A DNA stretch of 64,000 nt from Acholoe squamosa. Taxonomy: Eukaryota > Annelida > Polychaeta > Phyllodocida > Polynoidae. This document shows, one piece after another, positions 9,487 through 21,100 of this stretch. The stretch's first letter is position 1; each line of letters begins with the position of its first letter. The stretch lies in assembly GCA_949317995.1 (NCBI GenBank), contig OX439039.1:72240002-72304001 (forward strand). Direction: 5' to 3'. Below the pieces are notes generated by a model, which saw nothing but the letters and a program-made list of their open reading frames with translations, was not told the origin of the DNA and ran no database searches. The translations under genes were made by a program, and so were the position numbers.

Positions 9487-11007
9487 GCCGTGTGCGCTGT
9501 CGCTGTCCGCTGCCGGGCAAGGAGTAGACTGAGTTTCGTCTGTGTCACGGGTGGGCCGTTCACAGACTGACGTCGCTCTATTGACAAAGGAAGGGTTTCA
9601 ACAAATGTTCTCTTACGATTGTTATTTTCGATATCTGACTGCTTCTTAGCCATGAATCAATAAAAAATAACATACTTTACTTGTTTGACAAGGGATGTCA
9701 TCAGCAGATCGATGGTGTGTTAGTATTTCCGACTTTTGAGGTAGAAATAAAACTACTGGCCTTTCCAGCAGATCAACATGGCGCCTATGACGATCTGCGC
9801 ATGTGTGATACATGTGGGGGGTGCAGGAGGCGCCTGTGGGGTGACAGGCCCCTCCTGGAGACTGGACACTGGGGCCAACCCCTTCAGGGTGCCTCCAGGG
9901 CCCGGGCTCCAGGGTCCTCCCTGCACCCCCAAAGTGTGACCCCTGCAGCCATGTGGACAAAGGGTAGGCAGTGGAACCTAGGACCTAGTACAGTGAACAT
10001 GTGCTTCCTTGGTTCTCCTCATATCTACAGCCCAAGGTGAGTCTCTGAGATTATGGTACCAGTTGAAACTTATCATACATGCTCCAGCCAGAGGGAGCTG
10101 AGGGAGCATTTAGTTCTTATTCCATCCACAGCGACCGGAATCGCAGATTGCCGCCGTACTGAAGGCAGCATTGCAAATGGCCACCAGGACGTGAAACGTT
10201 TCTGTGTAAAAAACCACAAGAAACTCTGCCTTCACAAGTATACATGGACTTTATCTCTTCCGATTTTGTGTAATCCGCATTGGTAAGACTACAGACTTTA
10301 CAAATATGTATAAATTGACACTAACAACAAATGGTTTCAATGTAATCCGCATATTTGAATTTTTCTGCCCTCAGAATCTCTATGCAGCGCCCAGTAGCTC
10401 TACCTACGGGAGGGGAACGGGAGTTGAGTAGAGATACGAAAGTGGCTAGGCGAGGAGGTGTATTTTATTACCTCCTTCTTCTATGAAACCTCCCCCATTT
10501 CCGAGCTCAGTGCACCTGACTGGGAGTCACGTCTGTCTGTTCGTCTGCTTTTTTCACGCCCTGACGTGACTGTTTTTATCAAACACTTCTCACAATTATT
10601 TACATCCGAGTAATCCCAAGCTACTTTTCACTTATTTTACTGATATTTTATTCGGTATGCCAACCATTGATAAAAGGATAGCAAAAATAACATCAATTTT
10701 CAGTAAAATTTTCAACTTAATTCCCAACCCTCAGTCGCCTCTTACTCTCATTAAGGCAGTCCCGCCATACATCATTATCGTTAGTATGACGCAACAAAAG
10801 GCAAACTTTTGTCTCCAGATGTGAGACGCTGCACTCATTTTACCGAGTCCAAGTGGGAGGTTGTTGCAGGTGCATTGTACGGCTCCAGGTAGCTGATTCA
10901 GTCTTCAGAGCTTATCTAAATGAATGTTTTTTCAAAGTTTGGGGTCTTTTTTTCATAGCGCCGAAGGCGCTGGTACACAAACATAACAGCGAGACCCGTC
11001 TTTTTTA
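9487..11007 (+). repeat. 1,521-bp tandem repeat, unit 1
   Basis: First of three head-to-tail units, counted from GCCGTGTGCGCTGTCGCTGT. Each unit contains a GC-rich block (about 9776-9960), an AGGAGGT/ACCTCCT hairpin (10453-10476) and a perfect small hairpin AGCGCCGAAGGCGCT (10957-10971). Several short open frames occur on both strands, but none resembles a known protein and all recur only because the whole unit is duplicated. Confidence 0.95.
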
Positions 11008-12528
11008 GCCGTGTGCACTGTCGCTGTCCGCTGCCGGGCGAGGAGTAGACTGAGTTTAGTCTGTGTCACGGGTGGGCCGTTCACAGACTGACGTCGCTCT
11101 ATTGACAAAGGAAGGGTTTCAACAAATGTTCTCTTACGATTGTTATTTTCGATATCTGACTGCTTCTTAGCCATGAATCAATAAAAAATAACATACTTTA
11201 CTTGTCTGACAAGGGATGTCATCAGCAGATCGATGGTGTGTTAGTATTTCCGACTTTTGAGGTAGAAATAAAACTACTGGCCTTTCCAGCAGATCAACAT
11301 GGCGCCTATGACGATCTGCGCATGTGTGATACGTGTGGGGGGTGCAGGAGGCGCCTGTGGGGTGACAGGCCCCTCCTGGAGACTGGACACTGGGGCCAAC
11401 CCCTTCAGGGTGCCTCCAGGGCCCAGGCTCCAGGGTCCTCCCTGCACCCCCAAAGTGTGACCCCTGCAGCCATGTGGACAAAGGGTAGGCAGTGGAACCT
11501 AGGACCTAGTACAGTGAACATGTGCTTCCTTGGTTCTCCTCATATCTACAGCCCAAGGTGAGTCTCTGAGATTATGGTACCAGTTGAAACTTATCATACA
11601 TGCTCCAGCCAGAGGGAGCTGAGGGAGCATTTAGTTCTTATTCCATCCACAGCGACCGGAATCGCAGATTGCCGCCGTACTGAAGGCAGCATTGCAAATG
11701 GCCACCAGGACGTGAAACGTTTCTGTGTAAAAAACCACAAGAAACTCTGCCTTCACAAGTATACATGGACTTTATCTCTTCCGATTTTGTGTAATCCGCA
11801 TTGGTAAGACTACAGACTTTACAAATATGTATAAATTGACACTAACAACAAATGGTTTCAATGTAATCCGCATATTTGAATTTTTCTGCCCTCAGAATCT
11901 CTATGCAGCGCCCAGTAGCTCTACCTAAGGGAGGGGAACGGGAGTAGAGTAGAGATACGAAAGTGGCTAGGCGAGGAGGTGTATTTTATTACCTCCTTCT
12001 TCTATGAAACCTCCCCCATTTCCGAGCTCAGTGCACCTGACTGGGAGTCACGTCTGTCTGTTCGTCTGCTTTTTTCACGCCCTGACGTGACTGTTTTTAT
12101 CAAACACTTCTCACAATTATTTACATCCGAGTAATCCCAAGCTACTTTTCACTTATTTTACTGATATTTTATTCGGTATGCCAAACATTGATAAAAGGAT
12201 AGCAAAAATAACATCAATTTTCAGTAAAATTTTCAACTTAATTCCCAACCCTCAGTCGCCTCTTACTCTCATTAAGGCAGTCCCGCCATACATCATTATC
12301 GTTAGTATGACGCAACAAAAGGCAAACTTTTGTCTCCAGATGTGAGACGCTGCACTCATTTTACCGAGTCCAAGTGGGAGGTTGTTGCAGGTGCATTGTA
12401 CGGCTCCAGGTAGCTGATTCAGTCTTCAGAGCTTATCTAAATGAATGTTTTTTCAAAGTTTGGGGTCTTTTTTTCATAGCGCCGAAGGCGCTGGTACACA
12501 AACATAACAGCGAGACGCGTCTTTTTTA
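11008..12528 (+). repeat. 1,521-bp tandem repeat, unit 2
   Basis: Near-identical to the first unit, with scattered single-base changes (for example ACGTGTGGGG for ACATGTGGGG near 11331). The hairpin AGCGCCGAAGGCGCT recurs at 12478-12492. Confidence 0.95.
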
Positions 12529-14048
12529 GCCGTGTGCACTGTCGCTGTCCGCTGCCGGGCGAGGAGTAGACTGAGTTTCGTCTGTGTCACGGGTGGGCCG
12601 TTCACAGACTGACGTCGCTCTATTGACAAAGGAAGGGTTTCAACAAATGTTCTCTTACGATTGTTATTTTCGATATCTGACTGCTTCTTAGCCATGAATC
12701 AATAAAAAATAACATACTTTACTTGTCTGACAAGGGATGTCATCAGCAGATCGATGGTGTGTTAGTATTTCCGACTTTTGAGGTAGAAATAAAACTACTG
12801 GCCTTTCCAGCAGATCAACATGGCGCCTATGACGATCTGCGCATGTGTGATACGTGTGGGGGGTGCAGGAGGCGCCTGTGGGGTGACAGGCCCCTCCTGG
12901 AGACTGGACACTGGGGCCAACCCCTTCAGGGTGCCTCCAGGGCCCGGGCTCCAGGGTCCTCCCTGCACCCCCAAAGTGTGACCCCTGCAGCCATGTGGAC
13001 AAAGGGTAGGCAGTGGAACCTAGGACCTAGTACAGTGAACATGTGCTTCCTTGGTTCTCCTCATATCTACAGCCCAAGGTGAGTCTCTGAGATTATGGTA
13101 CCAGTTGAAACTTATCATACATGCTCCAGCCAGAGGGAGCTGAGGGAGCATTTAGTTCTTATTCCATCCACAGCGACCGGAATCGCAGATTGCCGCCGTA
13201 CTGAAGGCAGCATTGCAAATGGCCACCAGGACGTGAAACGTTTCTGTGTAAAAAACCACAAGAAACTCTGCCTTCACAAGTATACATGGACTTTATCTCT
13301 TCCGATTTTGTGTAATCCGCATTGGTAAGACTACAGACTTTACAAATATGTATAAATTGACACTAACAACAAATGGTTTCAATGTAATCCGCATATTTGA
13401 ATTTTTCTGCCCTCAGAATCTCTATGCAGCGCCCAGTAGCTCTACCTACGGGAGGGGAACGGGAGTAGAGTAGAGATACGAAAGTGGCTAGGCGAGGAGG
13501 TGTATTTTATTACCTCCTTCTTCTATGAAACCTCCCCCATTTCCGAGCTCAGTGCACCTGACTGGGAGTCACGTCTGTCTGTTCGTCTGCTTTTTTCACG
13601 CCCTGACGTGACTGTTTTTATCAAACACTTCTCACAATTATTTACATCCGAGTAATCCCAAGCTACTTTTCACTTATTTTACTGATATTTTATTCGGTAT
13701 GCCAAACATTGATAAAAGGATAGCAAAAATAACATCAATTTTCAGTAAAATTTTCAACTTAATTCCCAACCCTCAGTCGCCTCTTACTCTCATTAAGGCA
13801 GTCCCGCCATACATCATTATGTTAGTATGACGCAACAAAAGGCAAACTTTTGTCTCCAGATGTGAGACGCTGCACTCATTTTACCGAGTCCAAGTGGGAG
13901 GTTGTTGCAGGTGCATTGTACGGCTCCAGGTAGCTGATTCAGTCTTCAGAGCTTATCTAAATGAATGTTTTTTCAAAGTTTGGGGTCTTTTTTTCATAGC
14001 GCCGAAGGCGCTGGTACACAAACATAAGAGCGAGACGCGTCTTTTTTA
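12529..14048 (+). repeat. 1,521-bp tandem repeat, unit 3
   Basis: Third unit, 1,520 bases because of one deletion near 13820. A fourth copy begins at 14049 but continues only about 40 bases. It is followed by a second degraded junction piece (about 14100-14165) carrying the same CTGTCGCTGTCCGCTGC motif. Confidence 0.95.
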
Positions 14049-14169
14049 GCCGTGTGCGCTGTCGCTGTCCGCTGCCGGGCAGGAGGTGTATTCAACACAA
14101 ACATAACCGCGAGACGCATCTTTTTTTTGCCATGTGCGCTGTCGCTGTCCGCTGCAGGGCGAGGAGGAG

Positions 14170-15460
14170 TATGTACCGATCGTGTACAAACACATGGGTC
14201 CCAACTCAACCAACACAATATATCACTAGGGACGGGCGCCGAGAGGTTGTGCTGGTCACCCGTATATCTGTCACTATAGTAAAGTGCATAGGTTCATAGC
14301 CTTAATTCTGCTACTGTTTATGCATGGAAAATTATCATTTTAAGTCAATTTATGTAAAAAGACCCATAGAATACGAATATGACAGTCATTTATTTTTGAA
14401 CTGGATAGTTCACTAAATAAATTGCTATGTGTGCTGCCATGTTTGCTGCGACTGGATGAATTTTGGTCCTGACACCACCTGTTAAAATGGTTATTACTTC
14501 AATAAAAATGTCCTGATTAATAATCTGAAATTGTTTTTGGGCTATCTGTTAGCGCCTTTGTGCTAGAAGCAAAAGAGTAACTGCAAATTTGGCTAAAAAT
14601 CGAAAAATTCTGACCTGAAGATTTTACTCCAGAACCATGAATTTCAACTTTCCCTCATCTTTTAAGATACATCCCCTGGTTCGATTTTTATGGACCCTAT
14701 ATGGCTGAAAGCAGCAAAGTGTCTTCTTTAATAAGATATATTTGGTTTTCTAATGTGATGATGTGGTGAAAAATAATGAATAAATATGTTCGACAAAGTC
14801 AAAATTGCTGTGCCTCCACAGTGCAGTGTGTGCGGTGCTGATTGTCCTACTTCTGCTCACTGAGGTGGAAAACACATGACAGAAAAATATCACATACTTC
14901 TATCTCAAAGACTTTCATATCTTTGGCTATGGTTATTCAATTTTCACAATTCAAAAAACATTATATTGACAAATTCTCAGACTTTCCAACAGTATGCCTT
15001 TTTATCAGGTCACCGACAATTAAAATTTTGGACGCCCATCCCTATTAACCGTATGTGAAACTAACAATCAGTTAACTTTGTATGCCCATAGGCATAGACC
15101 TAGAACCCTGTAACCCTGTAAATGAAGCAAAGGAATATTGCCAGCATCTGACAATAGACCCAGGGAACAATCCTAACTCCTCCAGATTATGAGAATCCTG
15201 TGATATTCAAAGATAAGACTAGAAGGACCCAATGTGTATATGAAACCACACAGAAATGACTAAAACCGACACAGAATGAGCCAATCCACAAACAATAGAC
15301 TATATCCACATGGATAAGAACAGCACACTCCTGGCACCAATGTAACCCCCAATGTAATATTAATATGTGTCTTATACTCACAGGTCTAGGTGTATGTTGT
15401 CTGTAGTATGGTCAGTCAGCCCTTGGGATTCTGGGGTGCTTCTGCATCAACGAAAAACCA
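14170..15460. other. No recognisable gene
   Basis: AT-rich single-copy-looking sequence. The word TGTACCGATCGTGTA at 14171 also occurs at 9330 on the other side of the tandem array, so the array is bracketed by related flanks. No coding region is supported. Confidence 0.5.
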
Positions 15461-15465
15461 AGGAA

Positions 15466-15570
15466 CCAACTGACTCAATCAGGGGACCCACTCCTGTGTG
15501 TCCCCTAGCTGCTGCTGCGCCTAGGGGGTGCTACTCCTACAGTCACTGGTACGTAAATCCTCACAGTAGG
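15466..15570 (+). repeat. Dispersed repeat shared with 5511-5605
   Basis: CTGACTCAATCAGGGGACCC through CAGTCACTGGTACGTAAATC matches the block that follows LINE-A at 5511. Here it is preceded by ordinary sequence and followed within 25 bases by the left composite minisatellite. Confidence 0.8.
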
Positions 15571-15591
15571 AAATAAACGGAATCCAGACCC

Positions 15592-15690
15592 TGGGCCCCC
15601 CAACTATAAGGCCCCCGGTCAGATGGCCCCCAGTCACATAGCCCCCAGGTGAAAAGGCCCCCATGTCATAAGGCCCCCTGTCCAAAGGCC
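15592..15690 (+). repeat. GGCCCCC repeat cluster, outer part of the left composite array
   Basis: About six units of GGCCCCC plus eight or nine variable bases, period 15-16. The mirror-image cluster (GGGGGCC) is at 26935-27020. After each cluster a related stretch follows (GGCCGGATTGGGTTTTGGTG here), which supports common origin rather than chance simple repeats. Confidence 0.85.
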
Positions 15691-15711
15691 GGATTGGGTT
15701 TTGGTGCATTA

Positions 15712-16870
15712 AAGGGTACGTCACCTGGACGTCCCTGTACGTCACAGCACTAAAATCAACCTCATATAATCGCACGAACGTCACCATTCTTCACATGTAC
15801 GTCACATGAACTGCCTTGTAAGTAACCTTACCTTACACCTTACCCTTAACCCTTAACATAAAACGTCACATGAACGTCACTATATGTCACCTGAGTGTGA
15901 CATGAACGTCACAAGTATGCATGAACGTCACATGTTCGTCACATCTTCGTCTTAGCATGTGCCATGTATGTTACTTGTACGTAACATGCACGTCACATGT
16001 ACGTCATATGAACGTCACATGAATCTCACATGTATGTCACATGAACGTCACACACCCCCATCACATCCAACCTCACATCCAACCTCAACCTCCCATGAAC
16101 GTCGCATGTTCGTCACGGCTCGTCACCTGTTCGTCATTGTATGTCACATGTTCGTCACATGTGCGTCACGGTATGTCACATTTTCATTTCTATTCTTCAC
16201 ATTTTCTTCACTGTACACTACTTGTTCGTCACGGTTCGTCACATGTTCGTCATGGTTCGTCACATGTTCGTCACGGTTCTGCACGGTACATAACATGTGC
16301 CTCATGCTACCTCACTACCTCACTGTTCGTCATGGTTCGTCATGGTTCGTCACGGTACGTCACATGTTCGTCACGGTACGTCACATCTTCCTCACGGTTC
16401 CGCACGGTACATGACATGTGGCTCATGCTACGTCACTGTTCGTCACATTTCCGTCACATGTTCGTCATGGTTCGTCACGGTACGTCACATGGTCGTCACG
16501 GTACGTCACATGTTCGTCACGGTACGTCACATGTTCGTCACGGTTCCGCACTGTACATGACATGTGCCTCATGCTACGTCACTGTTCGTCACATTTCCGT
16601 CACATCTTCGTCATGGTTCGTCATGGTACGTCACATGTTCGTCACGAAACGTCACATTTCGTCACGGTACGTCACATGTTCGTCATGGTTCTGCACGGTA
16701 CATGACATGTGCGTCATGGTACGTCATGGTTCGTCACATGTTCGTCATGGTTCGTCACATGTTCGTCATGGTTCGTCACAGTTCCTCATATGTTCGTCAT
16801 GGTTCGTCACATGTTCGTCACGGTACAATACTTGATCTTCACATTTCAACCCCTAAAGGTACGTCACACC
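15712..16870 (+). repeat. CGTCA-rich minisatellite, inner part of the left composite array
   Basis: More than a hundred CGTCAC/CGTCAT words. The core is a 21-bp unit made of an 11-bp half (CGTCACATGTT) and a 10-bp half (CGTCACGGTA), with degenerate copies at the left and a GC-richer right end (16900-16915 is a C run). Because 21 is a multiple of three, every frame stays open for long stretches; none of these is a gene. The reverse-complement array is at 26399-26850. Confidence 0.92.
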
Positions 16871-16919
16871 TTCACACTTTTCATACTTTTCGTCATATGT
16901 TCCCCCCCCCCCCGCCCCA

Positions 16920-18125
16920 TATGGACCCACGGGGGTTTACCCACGCCGGTTCACCAATCCCACGGTTTGAATTCCCCGGTATCATACCATTATTCTCAAA
17001 TGTGATCTTTTTGGGGGGCCCGATGGTGGGTATGCCCTGATTACTTGGTTAGGGTTTTATATTTCCTTGCCTTAGGGTGGTTCTAAAGGGTTCCCTTGAT
17101 TTTCACAATTATCTCCCCCAATGTCTTTCCCCAAACAGCTTTAAAGGGGGGCTGGCATGGAAAATTAACAACATGGGTACCAATTCAAACAGCGATCATA
17201 AAATCTCTGGAACCAGCGGAAAATTTGCGATGCCCTGAATGGTCAAGGGGTGATCACGTGACTTTTTTATGCGGGGATGCATTACCATCGTTTTTTTAAC
17301 AATAGGGAGGGGGCTGGTGGTTTTTCGGACGGTTTTGAATTTTTGCCACCCCTTGGCTGGGGTTCAGAATGTTTTTCATCCCTCCGATGGTTGGTGTCAA
17401 AATATGGGTTAAGTGGCATGTTCACGGGCGATTTTCTTACCCTTATGGTAGCGTAAAAAAAAATTTCTACCCTCAATAGGTGGGGGGGATATTTTTCGGA
17501 CGTCAGCGTGGAAACCCACCCGCCCCCCACTTTTTCGTATATTTCCATTATTTATATCAAATTTAAACCACACCTTAAAAGGCTTGCATGGACATAATTT
17601 TTCTCAAATGCAAAGAAATAGAAAAACAACAAGTACAATTAGCTTTCATTTATTATACTTATCTAATAATTTCTTTCCACCAAGTCCTTATAAAGAAAAG
17701 TTGTACGATCTGAATAATCTTTTAATCCTTCTTGTCTTCCCTATCTCCTCACCCTCCTCATTCTTGATATAACTCTCTCCTGTTCATGGCATTTTTCCCT
17801 TATTCTGTCACTTTTATAACAGCTTTCCACGCTTGTCTCTTGTTTTTCATTTCAACCATTTTTAACTTGGAAGGTTATGTCATCCAGTCTCTATCATTTT
17901 CTTATAACATTAACCTTTGCCGGTGCCAGTATCCCGGATCCCAGTCTTCTTTCATCAATTCACCAGGTGGTTTCCTATTACTTCCCAATCACCTTTCCAC
18001 CCTTCCTACTTCTGGTAGACGTTCACCTGCTCGTCCTTTCCTTTTGCTCTGTCGTATAATATCTCCTGTCCTGTCTTTGGACTTTTATTTTTGGTTAGGC
18101 TACATAACTCATAGGTTTTTCTTCC
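16920..18125. other. No recognisable gene between the array and the HECT gene 3' end
   Basis: Low-complexity and T/C-rich sequence. Apparent frames are short and of biased composition. It probably includes the 3' UTR of the minus-strand HECT gene, whose stop is at 18126-18128. Confidence 0.5.
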
Positions 18126-21100
18126 TCACTCAGTCTCACTGTCCTCGTTCCGATCCTCCATGTCCTGAGTACTAGTTTCCTTCAGTGCGTAGTTCATGCG
18201 CATTCGTAGTGTGTCGTAGTTGGCACATGGAAGGGCCAAAGTGATGCTCTTCTCGCATGAGTTGAAAGTTGGCAAACTGAGCCCATCCCTTTTGCCTTTC
18301 ACCTTGAACCTAATTTTGAGGTTCCGCTGTTCGTTGGTGCCACTCACATCCAACACGGGCATTCCAGTGAGTGCCTCATACACTGTGCTCACCGTTATAT
18401 CCTTGTTTCTACCCTCTGTTATAAATAAAATGAATGGGACAATGTATCAATGTATGTGGTCTGTGTATTCCATAGTCAAACTTTCCATAATAAATTTTTT
18501 TTAACAATAATTCCCAAAAGAGGGCCATCAAAATCCACACACCCACCTTCACCCCTATTCCTTTCTTCCTTCAAAAATTCAAGTTTTCATCAGTTGAAAC
18601 CTTAGTTATAATAGGGGGGTCCTTTGTGTTAAGGATAGAGTCTTAGAGCAAGTTAATCAGGCTGTTTGTGGGGGGTGGGTGGCCTCACTTCAATTGATTT
18701 AATCCTTATGAAAAGAGGAAACTCACTTTCTTCTAAGCAAAAAATCCTTTAAATCATTTAACCAATTTACACTTTAAGAGGTTTTGCCAATTTTTCACGT
18801 CAAGCCCACCATGTTTTTTTTATAATGCTAAATGCTTGTATATAAGTATTCTTTATTTGGTATTATTTTTTTATTTTATTTTATACTCACTCTCGCACTC
18901 CCTCACGTAATGCATCATCCATGCATGGCATGTTGCGCCTGGCAAACCATACTGTTGGTAGGGTAGATCAGGGGTCATCACCACCCACCGTTTGTTGAGG
19001 TCATCCGCCGTCATCTCATCCCTTTTCCTACACAGAGCAGCAAAGCCCGCCGGGTTCTGCCTAATGGCCCTTCCTGTACCCTCAAGTCCTTCCTCAAAAC
19101 TGCAAAGTAATAAATCATCAATATGAACGGACAACTTTCCTTCATTGCATTTCTGGCAGTATGCTTCTTAGGCTATTGTTGAGAGTTTTAAGTTTTCCTC
19201 TCAACTGTACGCCTTGGTTACAAACCAATTGGTAATTCAACAGAATTTAATACAAAAATATTTTTGAATCCAAACCAGGAATAAATAATTTCTAATCTGA
19301 ACATTTCCCTTCCTTTTCACTCACCTCCTGTAAGCTTCTACATTCTCTCCTATGACAACATCATATAGTATCATGTCCTTCCATTCCTTCTGGTCTGAGG
19401 CGAATGTTTCCTTTGAAGATGTGAATGTTCCAGTGGGGAACTTGTCAAAGAAGGCGATGGAAGCTGCTGCTGCGGTCAGATAGGTATGGTTCTCGGCATG
19501 TTCTAGCTTGAAGGTCAAACAAAAATCAGTTAAACATTAGGACATTTACAGTCAATCTCAAATTGGTCAAACAAAAATCAGTTAAACATTAGGACATTTA
19601 CAGTCACTCTCAAATTTATTTTATTTTTCCTACCATTTATTTATCTTAAATTTGTTTTACATAACTTTTATTTCTATCGTAATATATTTCTAATCCAAAA
19701 TTAATTTGTAATCTAAAAGTAATTTTCATACCCTCGCTATTTCCTCTGCTTGTGCTATCGTGATGTAGCCCAGTTTCAGGCATATTTTCCTGTCGAGTGT
19801 ACCCTTCAGTCTCTCTATGTTCTCGACCCCGTGCACCAAGATCTTTGCCATCAATTCTCCTATGAATGCAGGAGCTGGCCCGTTTGCCCCCAAGCACAAG
19901 GCAAGGGCTGCCCCCATGTGGAAGTATGTTTTCATGTTGTATTCTGTTGAAAATGAGAATTTTTTTGAGGACCACAGCTTGTAACATAACCACAGTTTTT
20001 CATATTTCTGAAATATTTTAATGAAAGCCCTCAAAGTTAGTTATTGTTCTCTATTTCAGACAGAGGTGGGCATTTCTTTAATTTGTGGATCTCAAGGTAG
20101 AGAGGCTTTTCCCGAGTAACGACAATATTTAATATAAGCAACTTCAAAACTTATAATCCACACAATCTACTTGTCACACCCGCAGGTTACTAAAATCTAT
20201 AACTGACATATATGGGGAGATCCACTATTCTAAGATATTTTTGGCTTACCATGTTCACTGTAGATCAATATCTTGTTGAAGGCTATTCCTTTGCAAACCT
20301 CGGACTGGGCCAAAGCACACATCAATCGGTAAAGATAGGCCCTTTTGGGTACACCCTGATCTATGGCTGGAATCTCCTCTTTGCCCTCTTCACCTTGCTT
20401 CATCAGCTTTATCATAAGTTTTCTTGACAGTTTGTAGTCTCTGTGGTCATCTCTGCGCAAGTAACAACGCACCCCAGAAACAACACTCTCAGAGTTTTGT
20501 CACTGTCGAAGAGGTATTTCAGTTTCAATGTCCCTGGAGTTACGTCGTCCAACATGACTATAGCTGTCCGGAAGTCTTCGAGCTCAAAGTAGGGAGTCGC
20601 TCCCCTTAGCTGCTTGACAAAGTCCAACACTTTCTGTTTGAAATAAAAAAGGACTTAGAGTTGCTCTTTTTCAAGCTATTTTCATTAGGTATAATTATTT
20701 CAGGCTTAACTTTTGTGTCGGCCATTACATATTTATTCTGTGTGGGCCATTCAAACCTATTTAAAGTGTAGTGTCCACATCTTTCTGTGTGGGAAATCTG
20801 AAATAATTTTCTTTGCTATTTCTATAACAACAAACCCGTGAAGATCCCCGTCAAGTCACAGTCCCCTCTCTACGTTATTTGGGCCATGCTGCACGGGCCA
20901 AGTTAGGAAATTTCCGTCATGAGATGTTCTTTTTTGGGGTAATTTATAACATCACAATACAATAAAGTTCTGTACAGAGAATGGGGTTATAATTAATCCA
21001 GTTAAATTGAACCTTACTTATAAACTTTACTTCTACTTTGTTATGCCATTGCTTTTCTACCTGTACGGGACCTCGTGGGTCGAAGAGACCTTCCTTTCTT

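Noticed and set aside
9646-13328. Recurring short ORFs of 77, 104 and 119 codons in the 1,521-bp units
   Set aside because: They recur only because the unit is duplicated. They overlap on opposite strands and resemble no known protein.
15712-16870. Possible CRISPR array
   Set aside because: Contiguous short repeats without unique spacers, degenerate edges, eukaryotic context and no cas genes.
16041-17040. Long overlapping open frames in several frames in the CGTCA array
   Set aside because: The 21-bp period keeps all frames open. The translations are simple Val-Arg-His / Ser-Ser repeats with no family likeness.
17584-18175. Plus-strand hydrophobic ORFs that could be membrane proteins
   Set aside because: T/C-rich low-complexity DNA gives Phe/Leu/Ser-rich translations. 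There are no family features and it borders the HECT 3' end.
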